Source of the DNA: Nymphaea colorata
Lineage: Eukaryota > Streptophyta > Magnoliopsida > Nymphaeales > Nymphaeaceae
Assembly (NCBI RefSeq): GCF_008831285.2
Contig: NW_022204679.1
Span: 1 to 64,000, forward strand
Length of the DNA stretch: 64,000 bases
Direction of reading: 5' to 3'
Part shown: piece after piece, positions 1-12,111 of the stretch
Position numbering within the stretch: position 1 is the first letter of the stretch
Layout: each line of letters begins with the position of its first letter
Made by a program: the position numbers and the translations under genes
Notes under the pieces: model-generated
The model's database searches: none
The model's input: only the letters and a program-made list of their open reading frames with translations
What the model was told of the DNA's origin: nothing

Positions 1-3000
1 ATCTCATTCATTTTCATACAAACTTGTGATTTCGATTACTAAATCATTTAATATAGATGTAACAACAAGTTAAACACATTCAATTAAGCATGCATGATCA
101 TATGAATCATTTAAATCTCACTTGTTTGGTACGAACGCGTGATTTCAATCCTTTAGATCGTTCACTATAGATGTAACAACAAATTCAACTCATCGGACTA
201 ATTACACGCATTCAAAGTAATGCATAGATCCCATTTGTATCCATATGAACTTGCGATTTCAATCATTTAAATCATTCATTATAGATGTAATAACAAGTGA
301 AATACACTAGATTAACTGTAAGGGACCAACTTAATGACCTGACTCTCATTCATTTCCAAACGAACTTCTTATTTCAAGCCACTAAGTCATTCTATACGTA
401 TGTAAAATGGCTACGCACACTCAATTAAATATATTGATCAATATATGTAATAACAAGTGAAATGAATCATTTAATCTCTCAATTAAATATATGTGATCAA
501 ATATATGTAATAACAAGTGAAACATATTAGGTTACTACAAGACACAAATGAATCACTCAATCTCATTCATTTCATACAAACCTATGATTTCAATATACTA
601 AATCATTTAATATAGACGTAACAACAAGTTAAGCACATTCAATTAAGTATGCGTGATCAAATGAATCACTTAAATCTCACTCGTATTGAGACGAGTGATT
701 TAGTGTGCGTATGGATACAATGAATGAGATGTAACAACATGTTCAACTTATTGAACAAACTACAAGGGATCAAACTAAACTAATCCATAGGTCTCCTTTA
801 CATCCATATAAACTTGTGAGTTTTTATCGTTTAAATCGTTGATCATAGATGTCATAACGAGTGAAACACATTAGGTTAATTATAAGACACCAAATGAATC
901 ACTCAAATCTCATTTATTTTCACACAAACTTGTGATTTGAATTCACTTAATCTAGCAATATGGATGTAACAACAAGTTAAGCACATTCAATTAAGTATGT
1001 GTGATCATTTGAATCACTTAAATCGCACTTGTATTGATACGAACTTGTGATTTCAATCATTTAGATCGTGCACTATAGTTGTAACAATAAATTCAACTCA
1101 TCGGACTAACTACACGCGTTTGTATCCACATGAACATGTGATTTCAATCATTAAATCATTCATTATATATGTATTCCAAACGAACTTCTGGTATCAAGCC
1201 ACTAGGTCATTCTATACGTAAGTAAGAAATGGTCACGCACATTCAATTAAATACAAGTGATCAATTATATGTAATAACAAGTGAAATGAATCACTTAATC
1301 TCTCAATTAAATATAAGTGATCAAATATATGTAATAACAAGTGAAACACATTAGGTTACTTACAAGACACCAAATGAATCACTCCAATATCATTCATTTT
1401 CATACAAACCTATGATTTTAATCTACTAAATCATTTAATATAGACGTAACAACAAGTTAAGCACATTCAATTACGTATGTGTGATAAAATGAATCACTTA
1501 AATCCCACTCGTATTGATACGAACTTGTGATTTCAATTCCTTACATCGATCACCATAGATGTAAGAACTAGTTCAACTTATTGAACTAACTACAAGGGAT
1601 CAAACTAATGCATAGGTCTCCTTTATATCATACAAACTTGTAAGTTTTAATCATTTAAATCATTGATCAAAGATGTAATAACAAGTGAAACACAATAGGT
1701 TAACTACAAGACACCAAATGAATCACTCGAATCTCATTCATTTTCGCACAACTTGTGATTTCAATCTACTAAATCATTTATTATAGACGTAACAACAAGT
1801 TAAACACATTCAATTAAGTATGCATGATTATATGAATCACTTAAATCTCACTTGTATTCGTACGAACATGTGATTTCAATCCTTTAGAACGTTCCCTATA
1901 GATGTAACACAAATTCAACTCATCGGACTAACTACACGTGTACAAATATAGTGACTTCAACCATTTGTATCCATATAACTTGTGATTTCAACCATTTAAT
2001 CATTCATTATAGATGTAATAACAAGTGAAATACATTAGATTAACTATAAGGGACCAATATAGTGACTTGACTCTCATTCATTTCCAAACGGACTTCTTTT
2101 TTCAAGCCACTAAGTCATTCTATACGTATGTAACAAATGGTTACGCACATTCAATTAAATATAAGTTATCAAATGTATGTAAGAACAAGTAAAAATGAAT
2201 CACATAATCTCTCGATTAAACATAAGTGATCAAATGTATGTAATAACAAGTGAAACACATTAAGTTACCTGTAAGACACCAAATGAATCACTCGAATCCC
2301 ATTCATTTTCATATAAACCTATGATTTGAATTTACTAAATCATTTAATATAAACGTAACAACAAGTTAAGTACATTCAATTAAATATGCGTGATCAATTG
2401 AATCACTTAAATCCCACTCGTATTGATGTGAACTTGTGCATCGATCACTATAGATGTAACAACATGTTCAACTTATCGTACAAACTAGAAAGGATCAAAC
2501 TAATGCATAGGTCTCCTTTATATCCATATAAACTTGTGAGTTTTAATTATTTAAATCATTGATCATGGATGTAATAACATGTGAAACACGTTAGGTTAAC
2601 TATAAGACACCAAATGAATCACTCGAATCACATTCATTTTCATACAAACTTGTGATTTCAGTTCACTTAATCAAGCAACATGGATGTAACAATAAGTTAA
2701 GCACATTCAATTAAGTATGTGTGATCATTTGAATCACTTAAATCGCACTTGTATTGATACGAACTTGTAATTTCAATCCTTTAGATCGTGCACTATAGTC
2801 GTACCAATACGAGTCAGATTTAAGTGATTCATATGATCACGCATACTTTATTGAATGTACTTGACTTATTGTTATATCCATGTTAAATGATTTAGTAGAT
2901 TGAAATCACAGGCTTGCATGAAAATGAATGAGATTTGAGTGATTCATTTGGTGCCCTATTGTTAACCTAATTCACTTGTTAAGCACATTCAATTAAATTA

Positions 3001-3116
3001 CAAGTGAAACACATTAGGTTAACTATATGACACCAAATGAATCACTTGTTAAGGACATCCGTATTAAGAATCATTATAAATGTAACAACTAGTGAAACAC
3101 ATTAGGTAAACCATAA
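1..3116 (+). repeat. Family A HOR copy 1 (lacks its first ~20 bp)
   Basis: This copy matches copy 2 throughout, with scattered one-base deletions in its first 700 bp, for example a lost A in the CTTGTATTGG word and three bases lost at GTAACAAATGG. It carries the full set of modules and the inverted repeat at 2581-2975. Nothing else is seen in it. Confidence 0.95.
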
Positions 3117-3684
3117 GACACCAAATGAATCACTCGAATCTCATTCATTTTCATACAAACTTGTGATTTCGATCTACTAAATCATTTAATATAGATGTAA
3201 CAACAAGTTAAACACATTCAATTAAGCATGCATGATCATATGAATCATTTAAATCTCACTTGTATTGGTACGAACGCGTGATTTCAATCCTTTAGATCGT
3301 TCACTATAGATGTAACAACAAATTCAACTCATCGGACTAATTACACGCATTCAAAGTAATGCATAGATCCCATTTGTATCCATATGAACTTGCGATTTCA
3401 ATCATTTAAATCATTCATTATAGATGTAATAACAAGTGAAATACACTAGATTAACTGTAAGGGACCAACTTAATGACCTGACTCTCATTCATTTCCAAAC
3501 GAACTTCTTATTTCAAGCCACTAAGTCATTCTATACGTATGTAACAAATGGCTACGCACACTCAATTAAATATATTGATCAAATATATGTAATAACAAGT
3601 GAAAATGAATCATTTAATCTCTCAATTAAATATATGTGATCAAATATATGTAATAACAAGTGAAACATATTAGGTTACCTACAA
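3117..3684 (+). repeat. Copy 2 module 1: A-B-C-D, 568 bp
   Basis: Submonomer A starts at 3117, B at 3234 (GATCATATGAATCAT), C near 3350 (TCAAAGTAATGCATAG) and D at 3461 (GGGACCAACTTAATGACC). The spacings are 117, 116, 111 and 224 bp, so D is about two monomer lengths. A 67-codon frame with a GTG start covers the C/D border and recurs only because the unit recurs. Confidence 0.88.
3561..3666 (+). repeat. Tandem 60-bp duplication inside the D element
   Basis: CTCAATTAAATATAT begins at 3561 and again at 3621, and each copy passes through GATCAAATATATGTAATAAC and AAGTGAAA. The period is exactly 60 bp, about half a monomer. The same arrangement occurs in the D-like part of module 3 and, more diverged, in module 5. 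Confidence 0.87.
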
Positions 3685-4032
3685 GACACCAAATGAATCA
3701 CTCAAATCTCATTCATTTCCATACAAACCTATGATTTCAATATACTAAATCATTTAATATAGACGTAACAACAAGTTAAGCACATTCAATTAAGTATGCG
3801 TGATCAAATGAATCACTTAAATCTCACTCGTATTGAGACGAGTGATTTAGTGTGCGTATGGATACAAATGAATGAGATGTAACAACATGTTCAACTTATT
3901 GAACAAACTACAAGGGATCAAACTAAACTAATCCATAGGTCTCCTTTACATCCATATAAACTTGTGAGTTTTTATCGTTTAAATCGTTGATCATAGATGT
4001 CATAACGAGTGAAACACATTAGGTTAATTATA
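3685..4032 (+). repeat. Copy 2 module 2: A-B-C, 348 bp, with a small inverted insert
   Basis: This is a normal A and B start (AAATGAATCACTCAAATC, then GATCAAATGAATCACTT), followed near 3838-3880 by about 40 bp in the opposite orientation (GTATGGATACAAATGAATGA is the complement of the C word TCATTCATTTGTATCCATAC). Forward C sequence then resumes. The orientation change creates the stem-loop at 3824-3845. Confidence 0.85.
3824..3845. repeat. Small stem-loop (8-bp stem, 6-nt loop) in module 2
   Basis: TCACTCGT is followed by loop ATTGAG and its exact complement ACGAGTGA. It recurs in most units, with loop variants: one base shorter near 25174, 28317, 35393 and 38202, and a T-to-C change near 42751, 45892 and 48430. 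It arises where the small inverted insert meets the B submonomer. A function is not implied. Confidence 0.8.
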
Positions 4033-4516
4033 AGACACCAAATGAATCACTCAAATCTCATTTATTTTCACACAAACTTGTGATTTGAATTCACTTAATC
4101 TAGCAATATGGATGTAACAACAAGTTAAGCACATTCAATTAAGTATGTGTGATCATTTGAATCACTTAAATCGCACTTGTATTGATACGAACTTGTGATT
4201 TCAATCATTTAGATCGTGCACTATAGTTGTAACAATAAATTCAACTCATCGGACTAACTACACGCGTTTGTATCCACATGAACATGTGATTTCAATCATT
4301 TAAATCATTCATTATATATGTATTCCAAACGAACTTCTGGTATCAAAGCCACTAGGTCATTCTATACGTAAGTAAGAAATGGTCACGCACATTCAATTAA
4401 ATACAAGTGATCAATTATATGTAATAACAAGTGAAAATGAATCACTTAATCTCTCAATTAAATATAAGTGATCAAATATATGTAATAACAAGTGAAACAC
4501 ATTAGGTTACTTACAA
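4033..4516 (+). repeat. Copy 2 module 3: A-B-C/D hybrid, 484 bp
   Basis: A and B submonomers are followed by a short C-like piece (CGGACTAACTACACGCG, TTTGTATCCACATGAAC). This passes into D sequence at TATGTATTCCAAACGAAC, skipping the start of D. The hybrid is present in all full-length copies, so the fusion predates amplification of the HOR. Confidence 0.82.
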
Positions 4517-4861
4517 GACACCAAATGAATCACTCCAATATCATTCATTTTCATACAAACCTATGATTTTAATCTACTAAATCATTTAATATAGACGTAA
4601 CAACAAGTTAAGCACATTCAATTACGTATGTGTGATAAAATGAATCACTTAAATCCCACTCGTATTGATACGAACTTGTGATTTCAATTCCTTACATCGA
4701 TCACCATAGATGTAAGAACTAGTTCAACTTATTGAACTAACTACAAGGGATCAAACTAATGCATAGGTCTCCTTTATATCCATACAAACTTGTAAGTTTT
4801 AATCATTTAAATCATTGATCAAAGATGTAATAACAAGTGAAACACAATAGGTTAACTACAA
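4517..4861 (+). repeat. Copy 2 module 4: A-B-C, 345 bp
   Basis: This is a plain triplet beginning GACACCAAATGAATCACTCC and ending with AACACAATAGGTTAACTAC. It is the module missing from copy 12, whose length (2809 bp) is short by almost exactly this amount. Confidence 0.86.
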
Positions 4862-5429
4862 GACACCAAATGAATCACTCGAATCTCATTCATTTTCGCA
4901 CAAACTTGTGATTTCAATCTACTAAATCATTTATTATAGACGTAACAACAAGTTAAACACATTCAATTAAGTATGCATGATTATATGAATCACTTAAATC
5001 TCACTTGTATTCGTACGAACATGTGATTTCAATCCTTTAGAACGTTCCTATAGATGTAACAACAAATTCAACTCATCGGACTAACTACACGTGTACAAAT
5101 ATAGTGACTTCAACCATTTGTATCCATATAAACTTGTGATTTCAACCATTTAAATCATTCATTATAGATGTAATAACAAGTGAAATACATTAGATTAACT
5201 ATAAGGGACCAATATAGTGACTTGACTCTCATTCATTTCCAAACGGACTTCTTTTTTCAAGCCACTAAGTCATTCTATACGTATGTAACAAATGGTTACG
5301 CACATTCAATTAAATATAAGTTATCAAATGTATGTAAGAACAAGTAAAAATGAATCACATAATCTCTCGATTAAACATAAGTGATCAAATGTATGTAATA
5401 ACAAGTGAAACACATTAAGTTACCTGTAA
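4862..5429 (+). repeat. Copy 2 module 5: A-B-C-D, 568 bp
   Basis: It has the same length and order as module 1 but is clearly diverged (ATTTTCGCACAAACTTG in A, GGGACCAATATAGTGAC in D). Equal length and order suggest that modules 1 and 5 are old duplicates inside the unit. The D part again carries two tandem 60-bp stretches ending in AACAAGT. Confidence 0.86.
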
Positions 5430-5760
5430 GACACCAAATGAATCACTCGAATCCCATTCATTTTCATATAAACCTATGATTTGAATTTACTAAATCATTT
5501 AATATAAACGTAACAACAAGTTAAGTACATTCAATTAAATATGCGTGATCAATTGAATCACTTAAATCCCACTCGTATTGATGTGAACTTGTGCATCGAT
5601 CACTATAGATGTAACAACATGTTCAACTTATCGTACAAACTAGAAAGGATCAAACTAATGCATAGGTCTCCTTTATATCCATATAAACTTGTGAGTTTTA
5701 ATTATTTAAATCATTGATCATGGATGTAATAACATGTGAAACACGTTAGGTTAACTATAA
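5430..5760 (+). repeat. Copy 2 module 6: A-B-C, 331 bp
   Basis: This triplet has a shortened B (GTGCATCGATCACTATAG follows directly on GTGAACTT). Most of the module is deleted in the four consecutive 2.92-kb copies, where the ATATAAAC of A joins the TTGTGAGTTTTAATT of C. Confidence 0.86.
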
Positions 5761-6130
5761 GACACCAAATGAATCACTCGAATCACATTCATTTTCATAC
5801 AAACTTGTGATTTCAGTTCACTTAATCAAGCAACATGGATGTAACAATAAGTTAAGCACATTCAATTAAGTATGTGTGATCATTTGAATCACTTAAATCG
5901 CACTTGTATTGATACGAACTTGTAATTTCAATCCTTTAGATCGTGCACTATAGTCGTACCAATACGAGTCAGATTTAAGTGATTCATATGATCACGCATA
6001 CTTTATTGAATGTACTTGACTTATTGTTATATCCATGTTAAATGATTTAGTAGATTGAAATCACAGGCTTGCATGAAAATGAATGAGATTTGAGTGATTC
6101 ATTTGGTGCCCTATTGTTAACCTAATTCAC
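5736..6130. repeat. Long inverted repeat (395 bp) inside each family A unit
   Basis: The left arm is about 5736-5918 and the right arm about 5953-6130, with a spacer of about 38 bp. The arms are imperfect complements: GTATGTGTGATCATTTGAAT pairs with ATTCATATGATCACGCATAC, CATTCATTTTCATACAA with TTGCATGAAAATGAATG, and ACACCAAATGAATCA with TGATTCATTTGGTGC. Equivalent inverted repeats lie at 2581-2975, 8661-9051, 11576-11970, 14502-14896, 17425-17819, 20564-20958, 23923-24317, 27076-27469, 30219-30613, 34144-34538, 36953-37347, 40105-40499 and 44646-45040. Copy 14 has a hybrid version, copy 16 has lost it and copy 17 ends before reaching it. Inside the inverted block they lie near 49588-49964, 52173-52567 and 54460-54853. 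Cruciform or hairpin formation is inferred. Confidence 0.9.
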
Positions 6131-6183
6131 TTGTTAAGCACATTCAATTAAATTACAAGTGAAACACATTAGGTTAACTATAT
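5761..6183 (+). repeat. Copy 2 module 7: A-B followed by inverted B-A, 423 bp
   Basis: Forward A and B submonomers run to about 5915. After a short spacer the complement of B and then of A follows (AATACGAGTCAGATTTAAGT, then GAAAATGAATGAGATTTGAG and TCATTTGGTGCC). The block is a large fold-back and is described separately as the inverted repeat. Confidence 0.9.
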
Positions 6184-6271
6184 GACACCAAATGAATCAC
6201 TTGTTAAGGACATCCGTATTAAGAATCATTATAAATGTAACAACTAGTGAAACACATTAGGTAAACCATAA
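6184..6271 (+). repeat. Copy 2 module 8: 88-bp connector
   Basis: A truncated A (GACACCAAATGAATCACTTG) runs into TTAAGGACATCCGTATTAAG, a word I see only at this place in the unit, and then into AACTAGTGAAACACATTAGG before the next unit. It is a useful single-copy marker for counting HOR units. Confidence 0.85.
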
Positions 6272-9190
6272 GACACCAAATGAATCACTCGAATCTCATT
6301 CATTTTCATACAAACTTGTGATTTCGATCTACTAAATCATTTAATATAGATGTAACAACAAGTTAAACACATTCAATTAAGCATGCATGATCATATGAAT
6401 CATTTAAATCTCACTTGTATTGGTACGAACGCGTGATTTCAATCCTTTAGATCGTTCACTATAGATGTAACAACAAATTCAACTCATCGGACTAATTACA
6501 CGCATTCAAAGTAATGCATAGATCCCATTTGTATCCATATGAACTTGCGATTTCAATCATTTAAATCATTCATTATAGATGTAATAACAAGTGAAATACA
6601 CTAGATTAACTGTAAGGGACCAACTTAATGACCTGACTCTCATTCATTTCCAAACGAACTTCTTATTTCAAGCCACTAAGTCATTCTATACGTATGTAAC
6701 AAATGGCTACGCACACTCAATTAAATATATTGATCAAATATATGTAATAACAAGTGAAAATGAATCATTTAATCTCTCAATTAAATATATGTGATCAAAT
6801 ATATGTAATAACAAGTGAAACATATTAGGTTACCTACAAGACACCAAATGAATCACTCAAATCTCATTCATTTCCATACAAACCTATGATTTCAATATAC
6901 TAAATCATTTAATATAGACGTAACAACAAGTTAAGCACATTCAATTAAGTATGCGTGATCAAATGAATCACTTAAATCTCACTCGTATTGAGACGAGTGA
7001 TTTAGTGTGCGTATGGATACAAATGAATGAGATGTAACAACATGTTCAACTTATTGAACAAACTACAAGGGATCAAACTAAACTAATCCATAGGTCTCCT
7101 TTACATCCATATAAACTTGTGAGTTTTTATCGTTTAAATCGTTGATCATAGATGTCATAACGAGTGAAACACATTAGGTTAATTATAAGACACCAAATGA
7201 ATCACTCAAATCTCATTTATTTTCACACAAACTTGTGATTTGAATTCACTTAATCTAGCAATATGGATGTAACAACAAGTTAAGCACATTCAATTAAGTA
7301 TGTGTGATCATTTGAATCACTTAAATCGCACTTGTATTGATACGAACTTGTGATTTCAATCATTTAGATCGTGCACTATAGTTGTAACAATAAATTCAAC
7401 TCATCGGACTAACTACACGCGTTTGTATCCACATGAACATGTGATTTCAATCATTTAAATCATTCATTATATATGTATTCCAAACGAACTTCTGGTATCA
7501 AAGCCACTAGGTCATTCTATACGTAAGTAAGAAATGGTCACGCACATTCAATTAAATACAAGTGATCAATTATATGTAATAACAAGTGAAAATGAATCAC
7601 TTAATCTCTCAATTAAATATAAGTGATCAAATATATGTAATAACAAGTGAAACACATTAGGTTACTTACAAGACACCAAATGAATCACTCCAATATCATT
7701 CATTTTCATACAAACCTATGATTTTAATCTACTAAATCATTTAATATAGACGTAACAACAAGTTAAGCACATTCAATTACGTATGTGTGATAAAATGAAT
7801 CACTTAAATCCCACTCGTATTGATACGAACTTGTGATTTCAATTCCTTACATCGATCACCATAGATGTAAGAACTAGTTCAACTTATTGAACTAACTACA
7901 AGGGATCAAACTAATGCATAGGTCTCCTTTATATCCATACAAACTTGTAAGTTTTAATCATTTAAATCATTGATCAAAGATGTAATAACAAGTGAAACAC
8001 AATAGGTTAACTACAAGACACCAAATGAATCACTCGAATCTCATTCATTTTCGCACAAACTTGTGATTTCAATCTACTAAATCATTTATTATAGACGTAA
8101 CAACAAGTTAAACACATTCAATTAAGTATGCATGATTATATGAATCACTTAAATCTCACTTGTATTCGTACAACATGTGATTTCAATCCTTTGAACGTTC
8201 CCTATAGATGTAACAACAAATTCAACTCATCGGACTAACTACACGTGTACAAATATAGTGACTTCAACCTTTGTATCCATATAAACTTGTGATTTCAACC
8301 ATTTAAATCATTATTATAGATGTAATAACAAGTGAAATACATTAGATTAACTATAAGGGACCAATATAGTGACTTGACTCTCATTCATTTCCAAACGACT
8401 TCTTTTTTCAAGCCACTAAGTCATTCTATACGTATGTAACAAATGGTTACGCACATTCAATTAAATATAAGTTATCAAATGTATGTAAGAACAAGTAAAA
8501 ATGAATCACATAATCTCTCGATTAAACATAAGTGATCAAATGTATGTAATAACAAGTGAAACACATTAAGTTAACTGTGTCTTCACTCGAATCCCATTCA
8601 TTTTCATATAAACTTGTGAGTTTTAATTATTTAAATCATTGATCATGGATGTAATAACATGTGAAACACGTTAGGTTAACTATAAGACACCAAATGAATC
8701 ACTCGAATCACATTCATTTTCATACAAACTTGTGATTTCAGTTCACTTAATCAAGCAACACGGATGTAACAATAAGTTAAGCACATTCAATTAAGTATGT
8801 GTGATCATTTGAATCACTTAAATCGCACTTGTATTGATACGAACTTGTAAGTTCAATCCTTTAGATCGTGCACTATAGTCGTACCAATACGAGTCAGATT
8901 TAAGTGATTCATATGATCCGCATACTTTATTGAATGTACTTGACTGATTGTTATATCCATGTTAAATGATTTAGTAGATTGAAATCACAGCTTGCATGAA
9001 AATGAAGAGATTTGAGTGATTCATTTGGTGCCCTATTGTAACCTAATTCACTTGTTAAGCACATTCAATAAATTACAAGTGAAACACATTAGGTTAACTA
9101 TATGACACCAAATGAATCACTTTTAAGGACATCCGTATTAAGAATCATTATAAATGTAACAACTAGTGAAACACATTAGGTAAACCATAA
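6272..9190 (+). repeat. Family A HOR copy 3, 2919 bp (short variant)
   Basis: The first half is almost identical to copy 2. From about 8170 it carries many single-base losses and, near 8575, the rearranged joint TTAACTGTGTCTTCACTCG followed by loss of most of module 6. The inverted repeat is at 8661-9051. Confidence 0.94.
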
Positions 9191-12111
9191 GACACCAAAT
9201 GAATCACTCGAATCTCATTCATTTTCATACAAACTTGTGATTTCGATCTACTAAATCATTTAATATAGATGTAACAACAAGTTAAACACATTCAATTAAG
9301 CATGCATGATCATATGAATCATTTAAATCTCACTGTATTGGTACGAACGCGTGATTTCAATCCTTTAGATCGTTCACTATAGATGTAACACAAATTCAAC
9401 TCATCGGACTAATTACACGCATTCAAAGTAATGCATAGATCCCATTTGTATCCATATGAACTTGCGATTTCAATCATTCAAATCATTCATTATAGATGTA
9501 ATAACAAGTGAAATACACTAGATTAACTGAAGGGACCAACTTAATGACCTGACTCTCATTCATTTCCAAACGAACTTCTTATTTCAAGCCACTAAGTCAT
9601 TCTATACGTATGTAACAAATGGCTACGCACACTCAATTAAATATATTGATCAAATATATGTAATAACAAGTGAAAATGAATCATTTAATCTTCAATTAAA
9701 TATATGTGATCAAATATATGTAATAACAAGTGAAACATATTAGGTTACCTACAAGACACCAAATGAATCACTCAAATCTCATTCATTTCCATACAAACCT
9801 ATGATTTCAATATACTAAATCATTTAATATAGACGTACAACAAGTAAGCACATTCAATTAAGTATGCGTGATCAAATGAATCACTTAAATCTCATTCGTA
9901 TTGAGACGAGTGATTTAGTGTGCGTATGGATACAAATGAATGAGATGTAACAACATGTTCAACTTATTGAACAAACTAAAGGGATCAAACTAAACTAATC
10001 CATAGGTCTCCTTTACATCATATAAACTTGTGAGTTTTTTCGTTTAAATCGTTGATCGTAGATGTCATAACGAGTGAAACACATTAGGTTAATTATAAGA
10101 CACCAAATGAATCACTCAAATCTCATTTATTTTCACACAAACTTGTGATTTGAATTCACTTCATCTAGCAATATGGATGTAACAACAAGTTAAGCACATT
10201 CAATTAAGTATGTGTGATCATTTGAATCACTTAAATCGCACTTGTATTGATACGAACTTGTGATTTCAATCATTTAGATCGTGCACTATAGTTGTAACAA
10301 TAAATTCAACTCATCGGACTAACTACATGCATTTGTATCCACATGAACATGTGATATCAATCATTTAAATCATTCATTATATATGTATTCCAAACGAACT
10401 TCTCGTATCAAAGCCACTAGGTCATTCTATACGTAAGTAAGAAATGGTCACGCACATTCAATTAGATACAAGTGATCAATTATATGTAATAACAAGTGAA
10501 AATTAATCACTTAATCTCTCAATTAAATATAAGTGATCAAATATATGTAATAACAAGTGAAATACATTAGGTTACCTACAAGACACCAAATGAATCACTC
10601 CAATATCATTCATTTTCATACAAACCTATGATTTTAATCTACTAAATCATTTAATATAGACGTAACAACAAGTTAAGCACATTCAATTACGTATGTGTGA
10701 TAAAATGAATCACTTAAATCCCACTCGTATTGATACGAACTTGTGATTTCAATTCTTTACATCGATCACCATAGATGTAAGAACTAGTTCAACTTATTGA
10801 ACTAACTACAAGGGATGAAACTAATGCATAGGTCTCCTTTATATCCATTCAAACTTGTAAGTTTTAATCATTTAAATCATTGATCAAAGATGTAATAACA
10901 AGTGAAACACAATAGGTTAACTACAAGACAACAAATGAATCACTCGAATCTCATTCATTTTCGCACAAACTTGTGATTTCAATCTACTAAATAATTTATT
11001 ATAGACGTAACAACAAGTTAAACACATTCAATTAAGTATGCATGATTATATGAATCACTTAAATCTCACTCGTATTCGTACAAACATGTGATTTCAATCC
11101 TTTTGAACGTTCCCTATAGATGTAACAACAAATTCAACTCATCGGACTAACTACACGTGTACAAATATAGTGACTTCAACCGTTTGTATCCATATAAACT
11201 TGTGATTTCAACCATTTAAATCATTAATTATAGATGTAATAACAAGTGAAATACATTAGATTAACTATAAGGGACCAATATAGTGACTTGACTCTCATTC
11301 ATTTCCAAACTGACTTCTTTTTTCAAGCCACTAAGTCATTCTATACGTATGTAACAAATGGTTACGCACATTCAATTAAATATAAGTTATCAAATGTATG
11401 TAAGAACAAGTAAAAACGAATCACATAATCTCTCGATCAAACATAAGTGATCAAATGTATGTAATAACAAGTGAAACACATTAAGTTAACTGTGTCTTCA
11501 CTCGAATCCCATTCATTTTCATATAAACTTGTGAGTTTTAATTATTTAAATCATTGATCATGGATGTAATAACATGTGAAACACGTTAGGTTAACTATAA
11601 GACACCAAATGAATCACTCGAATCACATTCATTTTCATACAAACTTGTGATTTCAGTTCACTTAATCAAGCAACACGGATGTAACAATAAGTTAAGCACA
11701 TTCAATTAAGTATGTGTGATCATTTGAATCACTTAAATCGCACTTGTATTGATACGAACTTGTAAGTTCAATCCTTTAGATCGTGCACTATAGTCGTACC
11801 AATACGAGTCAGATTTAAGTGATTCATATGATCTCGCATACTTTATTGAATGTACTTGACTGATTGTTATATCCATGTTAAATGATTTAGTAGATTGAAA
11901 TCACAGACTTGCATGAAAATGAAAGAGATTTGAGTGATTCATTTGGTGCCCTATTGATAACCTAATTCACTTGTTAAGCACATTCAATCAAATTACAAGT
12001 GAAACACATTAGGTTAACTATATGACACCAAATGAATCACTTATTAAGGACATCCGTATTAAGAATCATTATAAATGTAACAACTAGTGAAACACATTAG
12101 GTAAACCATAA
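9191..12111 (+). repeat. Family A HOR copy 4, 2921 bp (short variant)
   Basis: This copy has the same module-6 deletion and joint as copy 3 (near 11490). It shares private base changes with copies 5 and 6, such as AATTAGATACAAG in module 3 and ATCTCATTCGTATTGAG in module 2. The inverted repeat is at 11576-11970. Confidence 0.94.

Larger units (their letters stand above)
3117..6271 (+). repeat. Family A HOR copy 2, reference unit of 3155 bp
   Basis: I used this copy as the reference because it is intact and shows few deletions. GACACC module starts lie at 3117, 3685, 4033, 4517, 4862, 5430, 5761 and 6184, which divide the unit into eight parts. Most parts are A-B-C triplets of submonomers; two also carry a D element. 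The unit contains one long inverted repeat (5736-6130), one small stem-loop (3824-3845) and two regions of 60-bp duplication. Confidence 0.95.

Noticed and set aside
3436-3639. A 67-codon open frame starting MKYTRLTV, repeated at 6591, 12430, 21419, 24778, 27923, 31073, 34999, 37808, 48032 and on the minus strand at 51515 and 55199.
   Set aside because: It begins at GTG inside a repeat box, is broken by single-base losses in other units without consequence, ends in the 60-bp duplication, and its identity between copies reflects DNA homogenisation. No recognised domain or eukaryotic gene signals.
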